From positions 1 to 64,000 of the forward strand of contig NZ_CCRF01000039.1 in NCBI RefSeq assembly GCF_000751775.1: 64,000 nt of DNA. Reading direction: 5' to 3'. The DNA is from Caldibacillus thermoamylovorans. GTDB lineage: Bacteria > Bacillota > Bacilli > Bacillales > Caldibacillaceae. A program made the translations under genes and the position numbers. Below the pieces are notes generated by a model. The model made no database searches. It was not told the DNA's origin and saw only the letters and a program-made list of their open reading frames with translations. Positions 47,845-56,204 of the stretch are shown here, in pieces (positions within the stretch are counted from its first letter, which is position 1; the number at the start of each line of letters is the position of its first letter).

Positions 47845-48224
47845 ATCATCACCTTCTACTTTTTGATTTAACATTGTGGTAAAAAAGAGAAAATTAATGA
47901 AAACTCAGGCATCCGAGCTTTAGGCGACTCGTGACGTGTAGTAAACCCAATAAAAATAACACTTCATTTCAAATTGAACAAATTCCGACCTTTTACCTAT
48001 TTCCCTTTTTACACTATTCTGTCATGTATGTTTCAAAAAATTTTATTATATTATTTCAAAATTCTACATTGATCACAAAAAATCCTTTTTATTTTGAAAA
48101 AATTTTTTGTTTTTATAATATAACTTTATGGTCGCACCAAAAAAGTTTTACGTAAATTTTTAGAAAAGATTTGTATATCGGTCGAAAATTCCGTAAATTT
48201 TAAAAAGTACGCTTTTGGGTAAAG
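47845..48224. other. intergenic region between hpr and trpP
   Basis: A strongly AT-rich gap holding the upstream part of hpr (minus strand). A 74-codon frame at 47931-48155 on the + strand has no ribosome binding site and unlikely composition, and was not accepted. Confidence 0.4.
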
Positions 48225-48260
48225 GAAAGAGAACTTGGGTTACTTTCCAAGTTCTCTTTC
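48225..48260 (-). terminator. terminator of trpP
   Basis: Perfect 14-bp arms GAAAGAGAACTTGG and CCAAGTTCTCTTTC with an 8-base loop, followed on the minus strand by CTTTAC. Confidence 0.8.
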
Positions 48261-48272
48261 ACTGAAAAGCAA

Positions 48273-48788
48273 TTAGGCGAAGGTCATTTTGCTTCTTTCC
48301 ATGATTTTCGCGACGATTGGATAGACAATAACAATGGCGATTGTGTTCAACAAAGCTGTTGGCAACACAATTGTTGTAAACATTAACATGAATGCACCAT
48401 CCAATCCGATTATTAAAAATGCAGAAGCAAGGAATATAGTTCCTGAAATAATCGTGCCAATAGCCGTTAATACAGCATTGCTAATAATGGAACGATTCTT
48501 TTTGACTAGAAGGAACAACCCGTAAAATGCAAAAGCCGAGATAAATTTATCAATGATGTTTGGAAAAAAGCCACCTGGTACACCTGTTGTTAATCCGGAG
48601 ATAATTCCGGTTGCCAGACCGAGTAGGATAACATTTTTCTTATCGGGAAATAGAATAATTGCCAAAAACATCATTAGTAAACTGAAATCCGGTTTCATGC
48701 CCCCTGCACCTATACCGGGGATCAATATATGCAATGCAGCCCCAATCCCCACAAATAAAGCCATAATAACTAATTCTTTTGTTTTCAT
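48273..48788 (-). CDS. trpP: tryptophan transporter TrpP
   Basis: A 171-residue membrane protein with five or six hydrophobic helices, beginning MKTKELVIMALFVGIGAALH. It has the ECF S-component-like topology and PGIGAGGMKPDFSLLMMFLA segment of TrpP. Length and position by hpr match B. subtilis TrpP/YhaG (172), the tryptophan permease. Its leader carries a phased series of NAG triplets (listed separately), so translation is likely repressed by TRAP when tryptophan is plentiful. Confidence 0.93.
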   Translation of the reverse strand: MKTKELVIMALFVGIGAALHILIPGIGAGGMKPDFSLLMMFLAIILFPDKKNVILLGLATGIISGLTTGVPGGFFPNIIDKFISAFAFYGLFLLVKKNRSIISNAVLTAIGTIISGTIFLASAFLIIGLDGAFMLMFTTIVLPTALLNTIAIVIVYPIVAKIMERSKMTFA

Positions 48789-48828
48789 CTCTATTCTCTC
48801 CTCCGCTGTTCTCTTCTCAACTTAACTC
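48789..48828 (-). promoter_or_regulatory. TRAP (MtrB) binding site over the trpP ribosome binding site
   Basis: On the minus strand eight NAG triplets begin at exactly 5-base steps: 48828 GAG, 48823 AAG, 48818 GAG, 48813 GAG, 48808 CAG, 48803 GAG, 48798 GAG and 48793 TAG, with the start ATG at 48788 on the same period. The Shine-Dalgarno GGAGGAG lies within it, so TRAP would block ribosome entry. TRAP control of trpP is established in B. subtilis. Confidence 0.85.
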
Positions 48829-49024
48829 CTTTTGTATCCTATGATCAAAAGCGAGTTGGTTTGACTGTATTATAACATACGTTTCTTTTCGATAAAAGAT
48901 ATTTTTCAAAAAGTCTGGAAAAGAAGTTTTGATACACGTGCTGTATGCATGTTTGCTCATCTGTATGAAAACGATCTATTTTAAAAGACCATTTGTTTCT
49001 TCTCTTTTTATTATATGAGCATAA

Positions 49025-49444
49025 TCATATTTGGTCGGCGATCGATTTAGCGATCTTTTGCAAATCTTCTTTTGTATACTCGCTTGTATGCGTCTTCCAA
49101 ACGGCACCAAAGCCGTCATCTTCACCATATCGCGGAATCAAATGGACGTGATAATGGAAAACGGATTGTCCAGCATATTCTCCATTGTTGTTTAATAAAT
49201 TTAACCCAATTGGATTGTATGCATTTTTAATAGCGTTTGCAATTTTCGGTACGGCAGAGAACAGCTTGCTTGCTACATCCGGAGTTAATTCATAAATATT
49301 TGCCTGATGGGTTTTCGGAATGACAAGCGTATGTCCTTTTGTCACTTGAGAAATATCAAGGAACGCCAAGACATTTTCATCTTCATATACTTTAGCAGAT
49401 GGAATTTCTCCGTTTAAAATTTTACAAAAAATACAATCCGACAT
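49025..49444 (-). CDS. hit: HIT-family nucleotide hydrolase
   Basis: A 139-residue histidine-triad protein. The catalytic motif is HYHVHLIPRY near residue 98, and the N-terminal CIFCKILNGEIPSAKVYEDE has zinc-type cysteines. HIT proteins hydrolyse nucleoside phosphoramidates or dinucleotides. The true start is the ATG at 49444 (MSDCIFCKI) behind AGAAAGGATG; the frame stays open for 80 more codons, but those have no matching sequence character. The arrangement divergent to ecsA is as in B. subtilis. Confidence 0.93.
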   Translation of the reverse strand: MSDCIFCKILNGEIPSAKVYEDENVLAFLDISQVTKGHTLVIPKTHQANIYELTPDVASKLFSAVPKIANAIKNAYNPIGLNLLNNNGEYAGQSVFHYHVHLIPRYGEDDGFGAVWKTHTSEYTKEDLQKIAKSIADQI

Positions 49445-49599
49445 TTCTATCATCCTTTCTAATTTCATATTGTTACCTATTTTATCATATATTACCAAGA
49501 ATGGGTAAAAGTAGATGAGGATTGAACAGGAAAATCTTCTGATGTCCGACTTTTTAGGAAAGTGCAGATAATCTCTGTTGAAAATGTAAACATTAACGT

Positions 49600-49645
49600 A
49601 AAAAAGGCAAGACCTGTGTTCAGTAACTGAACATTGGTCTTGCCC
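49600..49645 (-). terminator. terminator hairpin upstream of hit
   Basis: Arms GGCAAGACC (49606-49614) and GGTCTTGCC (49636-49644) with inner TGTTCAG/CTGAACA pairing, followed by six T on the minus strand. It lies behind a possible gene remnant and may isolate hit from upstream readthrough. Confidence 0.8.
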
Positions 49646-49676
49646 GTGCGAAGGGAAAATGAAAGCGGGTTTGTTA

Positions 49677-49880
49677 CTACTCAATCAGGCAGGTTTCTAA
49701 AGAATCTAAAGCATTCAAGCTCATCATCCCCGTTTCTTCATAAAAATTATGAACGACTTCGGTTGATGATCTTTGACAAACACCTCATTTATTGAAGTGG
49801 GTTTTCTGAATGCATAGCTCTTTTTAAAACGAGTTCAGTATCTTTCGTAAACACCCCATTTGAATAAAAGTTATTTTCCC
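49677..49880 (-). pseudogene. decayed gene remnant between hit and ecsA
   Basis: Two consecutive frame fragments lie on the minus strand. One reads NFYSNGVFTKDTELVLKR and stops at 49789; the other ends HNFYEETGMMSLNALDSLE and CLIE at a stop at 49677. A terminator follows. Codon composition is normal but no start or ribosome binding site remains. I do not recognise the parent protein. Confidence 0.35.
49769..49861. repeat. imperfect 22-base direct repeat
   Basis: Two copies, 49769-49790 and 49840-49861, match at 18 of 22 positions (ATCTTTNNNAAACACCNCATTT), 71 bases apart, inside the remnant. This suggests a partial duplication in decaying sequence. Confidence 0.5.
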
Positions 49881-50052
49881 TTCAAAAATTAGCATAACCA
49901 GATTTAAAAAAATCATACGACGACAGAAAAAATTTTTTTATCTGCCGTAAATTTGCTAAACTAAAATTAATATACTGGACAAGCAACGAAAAATAATTCA
50001 AAGGAAACATAAAGATATCTTTGACTGTTAAGCAATGTAAAGGAGAATGATC

Positions 50053-50796
50053 ATGAGCTTACTAGAAGTTCGGTCGCTTTCAGGCGGTTATACGAAAAAA
50101 AATGTGTTAAATGAAGTGAGTTTTGAAATTGAAAAGGGGGAGATAGTGGCACTGATTGGACTTAATGGGGCCGGCAAAAGTACGACTATCAAGCATGTTA
50201 TCGGTTTAATGGAACCAAAAAAAGGGGAAATTCGTATAAACGGAAAGACGATTCATGAAGATCGTGACGGTTATCGAAAAAAATTCTCCTATATTCCGGA
50301 AACACCGGTCTTGTATGATGAATTAACCCTGGAAGAGCATTTAAAATTGACAGCCATGGCTTATGGGGTGCCGGAGGATGAATATAACCGGCGAATCGAT
50401 CAATTACTGAAAGAGTTTCGAATGCAAAAAAGGCTAAAATGGTTTCCCTCCCATTTTTCTAAAGGAATGAAACAGAAGGTCATGATCATGTCGGCATTTT
50501 TAGTGGAACCTGAACTTTATATTATTGATGAACCGTTTGTAGGATTGGATCCGTTAGCTATACAAAGTCTCTTGCAACTTTTACAAACAAGGCAAAGCAA
50601 GGGAGCGGGTATTTTAATGTCTACGCATATTTTAGCAACAGCAGAAAAATATTGTGACCGTTTCGTTATTTTACATAATGGGGAAATCAAAGCAAAAGGG
50701 ACGATGGAAGAGCTGAGGAAACAATTCAACTTAAAGGATGCCAGTTTGGACGATTTATACATTCAATTGACAAAGGAAGACACCAAAGATGAATAG
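50053..50796 (+). CDS. ecsA: ABC transporter ATPase EcsA
   Basis: A 247-residue ABC ATPase. Walker A is GLNGAGKSTTIKHVIG, the signature is HFSKGMKQKVMIMSAFL, Walker B is LYIIDEPFVGLDP, and the H-loop is MSTHILATAEK. Length equals B. subtilis EcsA (247). With EcsB it forms an exporter needed for normal protein secretion, competence, sporulation and RasP protease activity. The ATG at 50053 (MSLLEVRSL) is set by AAAGGAGAATGATC. It overlaps ecsB by eight bases. Confidence 0.95.
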   Translation: MSLLEVRSLSGGYTKKNVLNEVSFEIEKGEIVALIGLNGAGKSTTIKHVIGLMEPKKGEIRINGKTIHEDRDGYRKKFSYIPETPVLYDELTLEEHLKLTAMAYGVPEDEYNRRIDQLLKEFRMQKRLKWFPSHFSKGMKQKVMIMSAFLVEPELYIIDEPFVGLDPLAIQSLLQLLQTRQSKGAGILMSTHILATAEKYCDRFVILHNGEIKAKGTMEELRKQFNLKDASLDDLYIQLTKEDTKDE

Positions 50797-51997
50797 AGAT
50801 CGACTTTGGAATGAAAGATTCATGGAGCGCTTAAAAGAGTTGCTTCGTTACGGTAGGTACATATTTAATGACCATCTTTTAATTGTATTACTTTTTGCCG
50901 TTGGTGGCGGGGCATACTATTATAAAGACTGGGTAGCAACGTTGGATGAAACATTCCCGACAGCCGGACTTTTTGCGGTTGTTTTTGCCTTATTATTAAC
51001 GAATGGGACGGTTATTACGTTTTTAAAGGAGGCTGATAAAGTATTTTTGCTTCCTATAGAAACAAATTTGACAAGTTATTTTGTCCGAGCGTACATATTA
51101 ACAGTCCTGTGGCGGTTATCTATTACGTTCATTGTTTTGCTTATTTTGATACCCATTTATTTGCAAACAACCGGTACCGGAAAAGCATTGCTTGTCTTTA
51201 GTGGCTTACTGGTTTTGCTTCAATTTCTCAATCTTTATACTCGCTGGAAAGTTGATTACGATACGGATCAGGCATCGGTTACATGGGATTTAACTGTACG
51301 ACTGTTATTAAACGGTTTACTGGTGTTCTTTTTTATCAATAAAAGATTTGCGCTTTTTGCGATTGTCTGCATCATTTTCGTTATTTATGCAGTCTATTTT
51401 CGTAACAAAATGAAAAACAGCGGGCTCCCGTGGGAACGGTTGATTGTTAATGAAGAGCGAAGAATGGCGTTTTTTTACCGGATTGCGAATTTATTTACGG
51501 ACGTCCCACAATTACGAAACCGGATAAAACGCAGAAAATGGGCGGATATGTTTATGAAAAGTCGCCGCTGGACACCAAGCAGCACGTATTCGTTTCTCTT
51601 TGTTCGAACTTTTTTCAGGAGCGGTGATTATTTCGGTTTGTTTATGCGATTAACTGTCATTGCTGCTCTGCTTATTTGGGGCTTGAACGGTTCATATATT
51701 GCTTTTGCGATCGCGATACTTTTTATTTATTTGACCGGTTTCCAACTGATTAGCCTATGGAAACATTATGATGCGGTCATTTGGCCGGATCTTTACCCGG
51801 TCGGTGAAGACACAAAGAAAAAAGCCTTTTTAAAAATCATGTTAAATATATTATGGACACAAAATATTATTTTTACGGTTAGCTTCATTACCTCATTTGA
51901 ATTTCAAAGAGGGCTCCTGTTGTTTCTTGTTTTAAGTGGATTTTGCTATGCTTTTCTTTTTCTTTATTGTAAAAAACGAATTGAAAAACTGGATTGA
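50789..51997 (+). CDS. ecsB: ABC transporter permease EcsB
   Basis: A 402-residue membrane protein with roughly eight to ten hydrophobic helices (HLLIVLLFAVGGGAYYY, LRLSITFIVLLILIPIYL and others) and basic cytoplasmic loops (RNRIKRRKWADMFMKSRR). It overlaps the end of ecsA by eight bases, as is common for coupled subunits. Length is near B. subtilis EcsB (408). The transported substrate is not known. Confidence 0.94.
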   Translation: MNRDRLWNERFMERLKELLRYGRYIFNDHLLIVLLFAVGGGAYYYKDWVATLDETFPTAGLFAVVFALLLTNGTVITFLKEADKVFLLPIETNLTSYFVRAYILTVLWRLSITFIVLLILIPIYLQTTGTGKALLVFSGLLVLLQFLNLYTRWKVDYDTDQASVTWDLTVRLLLNGLLVFFFINKRFALFAIVCIIFVIYAVYFRNKMKNSGLPWERLIVNEERRMAFFYRIANLFTDVPQLRNRIKRRKWADMFMKSRRWTPSSTYSFLFVRTFFRSGDYFGLFMRLTVIAALLIWGLNGSYIAFAIAILFIYLTGFQLISLWKHYDAVIWPDLYPVGEDTKKKAFLKIMLNILWTQNIIFTVSFITSFEFQRGLLLFLVLSGFCYAFLFLYCKKRIEKLD

Positions 51998-52020
51998 TTC
52001 ATATACGAGGTGGTCAGGAG

Positions 52021-52749
52021 ATGGAATATGAAAGAAAAGCTTATGATGAGCTTTTACAATGGCAGAGAGAAATCCGAAAGAAAGGGAGTCTTTTGAACCG
52101 GATTTCCAAACAAGCACAAAATAAGATGAGTCAACTGATACCTGAAAAAGCTCAAAACGTGATCACTGAGGCTGTGAAAAAAATGGTCACTGCGGTACTA
52201 TCCGGTTCAAATCTTCTTTTTACCAATGACTTTCCAAAAACATATTCATTGGAAGAAAAAGAAGCACTGATTAAAGAGCAATTGGATAAATATCGAAAAG
52301 CTGCGACCGTGGAAGGCGCCGGAACAGGTGCAGGGGGGATTTTACTTGGGTTGGCCGATTTTCCGCTTCTTTTATCAATAAAGTTGAAATTTCTTTATGA
52401 TGTGGCAAAAATTTATCACTATCCTTTAGATCAATATGAGGAACGACTCTTTTTATTAATGGTTTTCCAACTTGCTTTTTCCAGTGATGAAAAACGGATT
52501 GAGACTTTGGAAATAATTGAAAATTGGGATAGAGAAAAAGAGCGGCTCGTTGATCTTGATTGGCAAACATTTCAGCAAGAATATCGCGATCATATTGATT
52601 TTGTGAAAATGCTGCAAATGGTGCCGGGAATCGGTGCCGCGGTGGGCGCTTATGCAAATTATAAATTGCTGGACAGATTAGGGGAAACGGCGATATTTTC
52701 TTACCGAATGCGTTATTTTAATAATTTAAAAAATATTAGGGTTGAATGA
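52021..52749 (+). CDS. ecsC: EcsC family protein
   Basis: A 242-residue protein of the EcsC family. Conserved features are the glycine-rich VEGAGTGAGGILLGLADFPLLLSIKLKFLYDVAKIY (residues about 95-130) and MVPGIGAAVGAYANYKLLDRLG near the C-terminus, both likely membrane-associated. The ATG at 52021 was chosen from GAGGTGGTCAGGAG. It lies 23 bases after ecsB, completing ecsABC as in B. subtilis (EcsC 236). Its job within the system is unclear. Confidence 0.92.
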   Translation: MEYERKAYDELLQWQREIRKKGSLLNRISKQAQNKMSQLIPEKAQNVITEAVKKMVTAVLSGSNLLFTNDFPKTYSLEEKEALIKEQLDKYRKAATVEGAGTGAGGILLGLADFPLLLSIKLKFLYDVAKIYHYPLDQYEERLFLLMVFQLAFSSDEKRIETLEIIENWDREKERLVDLDWQTFQQEYRDHIDFVKMLQMVPGIGAAVGAYANYKLLDRLGETAIFSYRMRYFNNLKNIRVE

Positions 52750-52844
52750 TCAGGGGGGATTTGCTTGCTCCCCTTCCCGGCAGTTTTTGTAGTCGTATAG
52801 ATAGATAATGAATTTCATAGAATAGAAGTTTTTTCATAAAATAA

Positions 52845-52888
52845 GTAATACTCCTGATATTACATCAAGATCATATCAGGAGTATTTT
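52845..52888. terminator. bidirectional terminator between ecsC and the amidohydrolase
   Basis: Perfect 14-bp arms AATACTCCTGATAT and ATATCAGGAGTATT with a 12-base loop, then TTATTT. Confidence 0.88.
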
Positions 52889-52956
52889 ATTTCGGGTCTT
52901 TACAAAATATTAGAAAAATTTCCGTGCCATTCCTTGCCTGTATGGTGCCATAACTT

Positions 52957-54135
52957 TTAAATTTGATTTTGATATTGCGCAGCTGCAGTGAATAATGTTT
53001 TTGCTGCTATTAACATTCCTTGTTCATCAATATCAAATTTCGGGTGATGATGTGGAAAACAGTCTTTCTCATGAACTGGTTTTGCCCCGGTGAAAAAGAA
53101 AGTACCTTTCACATGCTGCAAGTAATAGGCAAAATCTTCACCGACCATCCGTTTCTCACATTCTATTACATTAGTGACTCCCGGTACATTTCCGGCACAT
53201 TTGGCGAGAAATTCCGTCTCCTCTTTATGGTTAACGACAGGCGGATATCCTCGAAAATAATGGTAATCATATGTACAATCATTGGTGAGACAGGTGCCCT
53301 TAATCATTTTTTCAATGAATTGTTCAATCTGATTGCGAACTTCTTCGTTAAACGTCCGTACCGTTCCTGTTAACTCCACTTTATCCGGAATTACATTAAA
53401 TGCATGTCCGCCATTTATTTGCCCAATGGTGACGACTGCAGACTGAATCGGATCAATGAATCGACTAACAATCTGTTGCAAATTTAGGACAAGTTGGCTG
53501 GCGGCTACTATTGGATCTTTGGCAGCATGGGGATAGGCTCCGTGTCCGCCTTTCCCGTTTATCGTAATTGAGAAGCGATCGGCGGCAGCCATAATCGGCC
53601 CCGTACGAAAAGAAATTTGTCCGACCGGTTCCGTAGACCATAGGTGAGTTCCAAATATAACGTCCACTCCGTCCAAACAGCCGTCTTCGATCATTGACTT
53701 TGCCCCGCCCGGAACATATTCTTCCGCATGTTGATGGATAAAAACATATTCCCCGGAAAGCTCATCTTTCAAATCGAAAATGATGCTGGCAACAGATAAT
53801 AATGTCGCAGTATGTCCGTCATGACCGCAAGCATGCATCACGCCGGGAACGGTTGATTTATAAGGAACGTCTTTTTCATCTTGAATTGGTAAAGCGTCAA
53901 AATCTGCCCGCAATGCAACGGTTTTTCCCGGTTTAGCGCAACGGATACGGGCAACTACGCCATTTCCACCGACATTTGTTTGAACTTGGACACCTAAATT
54001 TTTATAAAAATTTGCGATATATTTTGCTGTCTCAAATTCTTTAAATGACAGTTCCGGATGTTGGTGCAAATATCTTCTTATTTTTACCATGTGATCATAA
54101 TTTTTTTCCAATAATTGATAAGCTTTTTCCAACAT
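52957..54135 (-). CDS. yhaA: M20D-family amidohydrolase (YhaA-like)
   Basis: A 392-residue metal-dependent amidohydrolase of the N-acyl-amino-acid/hippurate hydrolase group. Metal-site motifs are visible: HACGHDGHTATLLS near residue 95, HQHAEEYVPGGAKSM near residue 130 with the catalytic Glu, and a late His in FPHHHPKFDID. The dimerisation domain lies between. The ATG at 54135 (MLEKAYQLL) is set by CAGGGGGATGAAT. It is downstream of hmoB with 25 bases between. B. subtilis yhaA lies beside ecsC in the same way. Confidence 0.9.
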   Translation of the reverse strand: MLEKAYQLLEKNYDHMVKIRRYLHQHPELSFKEFETAKYIANFYKNLGVQVQTNVGGNGVVARIRCAKPGKTVALRADFDALPIQDEKDVPYKSTVPGVMHACGHDGHTATLLSVASIIFDLKDELSGEYVFIHQHAEEYVPGGAKSMIEDGCLDGVDVIFGTHLWSTEPVGQISFRTGPIMAAADRFSITINGKGGHGAYPHAAKDPIVAASQLVLNLQQIVSRFIDPIQSAVVTIGQINGGHAFNVIPDKVELTGTVRTFNEEVRNQIEQFIEKMIKGTCLTNDCTYDYHYFRGYPPVVNHKEETEFLAKCAGNVPGVTNVIECEKRMVGEDFAYYLQHVKGTFFFTGAKPVHEKDCFPHHHPKFDIDEQGMLIAAKTLFTAAAQYQNQI

Positions 54136-54160
54136 ATTCATCCCCCTGATTCGTATAGAA

Positions 54161-54679
54161 TTATTCATCGATTTCATTCAGACCAATATAATATTCGTTC
54201 AAATAGGATGGTCCGGCATACATTTTTATTTTATTAACCTCAATACTTCTGTCTTTTTCGTCGGGGAAAGCAAATTCTTCCATATCTTTCCATGCCTTAA
54301 AAGCTTCTTTACTTTTCCAGAAGGTAATAATAAGATACGTATGATTTTTCATTGGCCGTAAAATGCGGGCTGCAAGAAATTCGTCTGCATTGTCCAATCT
54401 ACGGGGGCGTTTGCTTAATTCATGTTCAAATACCGGAGAATCTTCATCTCTGACCGGAATATAGTGGAATAGTGCGTATCCTTTGACCGGAACACTACCG
54501 GTAGATTCCAAGATTTCGTATTTTCTTGGCATTTGGAACACAGTTTTTCCGTTTGTTTCGTGGAACAATAGAGCATGATCAGACCCGAAGAACATGGTAA
54601 TGTTTTCTTTTTTGAATTTCTCGGCGATTTTTTGTAAAAAGTCTGCAGTGCCTGTCGTTAAATAGACATATTTCATCAT
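54161..54679 (-). CDS. hmoB: heme-degrading monooxygenase HmoB
   Basis: A 172-residue protein with a C-terminal ABM-type ferredoxin-like fold. Length and sequence (MKYVYLTTGTADFLQKIAEK; NHTYLIITFWKSKEAFKAW near residue 120) fit the YhgC/HmoB family, which degrades heme and frees iron. B. subtilis HmoB has 166 residues and lies beside hemE, as it does here. GAGGTG precedes ATGATG. A metalloregulator-like AT palindrome lies about 200 bases upstream. Confidence 0.88.
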   Translation of the reverse strand: MMKYVYLTTGTADFLQKIAEKFKKENITMFFGSDHALLFHETNGKTVFQMPRKYEILESTGSVPVKGYALFHYIPVRDEDSPVFEHELSKRPRRLDNADEFLAARILRPMKNHTYLIITFWKSKEAFKAWKDMEEFAFPDEKDRSIEVNKIKMYAGPSYLNEYYIGLNEIDE

Positions 54680-54863
54680 ATTTCACCTCATTTTATGAGC
54701 ATATTCGTTTTAAACAAATTGTCGTTAATGGTATGGTTGAATTAGAATGTAATCATTATTTTATTGCAAAATTTGATTTTAGCCAAACCGTTTAAGTTGA
54801 TCCCACTCGTAGCGGTGTGGAGCGGATGATAGGCCCCTACTGAATACATGTCGGTTTTTGAAA

Positions 54864-54890
54864 TGATTATTATAAAATAATAATGATAAT
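54864..54890. promoter_or_regulatory. candidate Fur/PerR-type AT palindrome
   Basis: TGATTATTATAAAATAATAA followed by TGATAAT resembles the overlapping hexamer pattern of Fur-family sites, but matches neither the classic Fur box nor the PerR box closely. It lies between the heme-degrading and heme-making genes. Confidence 0.35.
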
Positions 54891-54964
54891 TTAACAAATT
54901 TATGACAAATATTAATGAAATCTATACAATGACCGTAAAAACATGTATAGTGATGATGGTCTAT

Positions 54965-54979
54965 TTATAACTATTATAA
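54965..54979. promoter_or_regulatory. PerR-box-like site upstream of hemE
   Basis: TTATAACTATTATAA matches the PerR consensus TTATAATNATTATAA at all but one defined position. It lies about 75-90 bases upstream of the predicted -10 box of hemE. PerR controls hemAXCDBL in B. subtilis, so control of hemEH would be consistent. Confidence 0.5.
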
Positions 54980-55053
54980 TTTAATAACAAAATTTTTTAA
55001 CTTTTTATTGAAAATATTTATTTGAACCATAGTACATACAATTGGTTTGGCAA

Positions 55054-55062
55054 TGTTATAAT
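55054..55062 (+). promoter_or_regulatory. extended -10 promoter of hemEH
   Basis: TGTTATAAT is a perfect TGnTATAAT extended -10 element; no good -35 box is present at the right distance. Transcription would start near 55069, 42 bases before the hemE ATG. Confidence 0.6.
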
Positions 55063-55110
55063 CGAAACTTGCTACCAGCCTGATAAAAATACGAAAGGTG
55101 ATTACTGTAT

Positions 55111-56142
55111 ATGTCCAGACTAAAAAATGACACTTTCTTAAAAGCTGCCAGAGGGGGAAAAACAAATCATATTCCGGTCTGGTATATGCGGCAGGCAGGA
55201 CGGTCACAACCGGAATACAGGAAATTGAAAGAAAAATACTCTTTATTTGAAATCACCCATCAACCGGAACTTTGTGCCTACGTGACGAGACTGCCGGTTG
55301 AACAATATGGTGTAGATGCGGCTATTTTATATAAGGATATTATGACACCGTTACCTGCTATGGGTGTGAACGTTGAAATTAAAGGCGGGTTCGGTCCGGT
55401 CATTGATCAGCCGATTCGGACATACCAAGATGTTGAAAGATTGGGGCAAATCGATCCGGAACATGATCTCCCGTTTGTGTTGGATACGATCCGGTTATTA
55501 ACAACCGAACAATTGACCGTCCCGCTAATCGGGTTTGCCGGGGCACCGTTTACTTTGGCGAGTTATATGATCGAAGGCGGTCCGTCGAAAAACTATAATA
55601 AAACAAAGGCGTTTATGTATAGTGAGCCTCGTGCTTGGTTTTTGTTAATGGAGAAACTGGCAGACATGACGATCGCTTATGTAAAAGCACAAATTCATGC
55701 CGGAGCCAGTGCAATCCAAATTTTTGATTCTTGGGTGGGTGCATTAAATGTTCAGGACTACCGGAATTTTATGAAGCCGACAATGTTACGGATTTTTTCT
55801 GAATTAAAAAAAGAAAATGTTCCACTCATTTTGTTCGGTGTCGGTGCAAGTCACTTAATAATGGAATGGAATGATTTACCTGTTGATGTGATTGGACTGG
55901 ACTGGCGGTTGGAAATTCGCGATGCCAGGGCGATGGGAATTACGAAAACCTTACAAGGAAACCTTGATCCTGCTGTCCTTCTTGCACCTTGGGAAGTGGT
56001 TGAAGAGCGGGTGTCTGACATCCTAACCCAAGGTATTACACAACCGGGATATATTTTTAATTTAGGCCATGGAATCTTTCCTGATATAAAGCCGGAAACG
56101 ATAAAACGGTTAACCCAATTTATTCATGAATTTAAACAATAA
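55111..56142 (+). CDS. hemE: uroporphyrinogen decarboxylase
   Basis: A 343-residue enzyme that decarboxylates the four acetate side chains of uroporphyrinogen III to give coproporphyrinogen III. Signature 1 is [17 protein letters not shown] and signature 2 is [18 protein letters not shown]. The catalytic Asp is in [27 protein letters not shown] precedes the ATG. It starts the hemEH operon; 62 bases separate it from hemH. Confidence 0.96.
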   Translation: MSRLKNDTFLKAARGGKTNHIPVWYMRQAGRSQPEYRKLKEKYSLFEITHQPELCAYVTRLPVEQYGVDAAILYKDIMTPLPAMGVNVEIKGGFGPVIDQPIRTYQDVERLGQIDPEHDLPFVLDTIRLLTTEQLTVPLIGFAGAPFTLASYMIEGGPSKNYNKTKAFMYSEPRAWFLLMEKLADMTIAYVKAQIHAGASAIQIFDSWVGALNVQDYRNFMKPTMLRIFSELKKENVPLILFGVGASHLIMEWNDLPVDVIGLDWRLEIRDARAMGITKTLQGNLDPAVLLAPWEVVEERVSDILTQGITQPGYIFNLGHGIFPDIKPETIKRLTQFIHEFKQ

Positions 56143-56204
56143 CGGTGAAGGTCTGTAGTGATAATAGGACGGCTTTTCGGCAAAATAAATACGAGGTGAT
56201 ACGA

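Larger units (their letters stand above)
54680..55110. other. divergent regulatory region hmoB / hemE
   Basis: This 431-base gap holds two AT-rich palindromic candidates (54864-54890 and 54965-54979) and the hemE promoter (listed separately). B. subtilis has pbpF in this neighbourhood; no trace of it is visible here. Confidence 0.5.

Noticed and set aside
47931-48155. 74-codon open frame between hpr and trpP
   Set aside because: No ribosome binding site, skewed composition typical of AT-rich intergenic DNA, no similarity recognised.
49445-49684. 80-codon N-terminal extension of hit
   Set aside because: The frame is open by chance: it runs through a terminator hairpin, has no family similarity and lacks a ribosome binding site; AGAAAGGATG marks the start at 49444.
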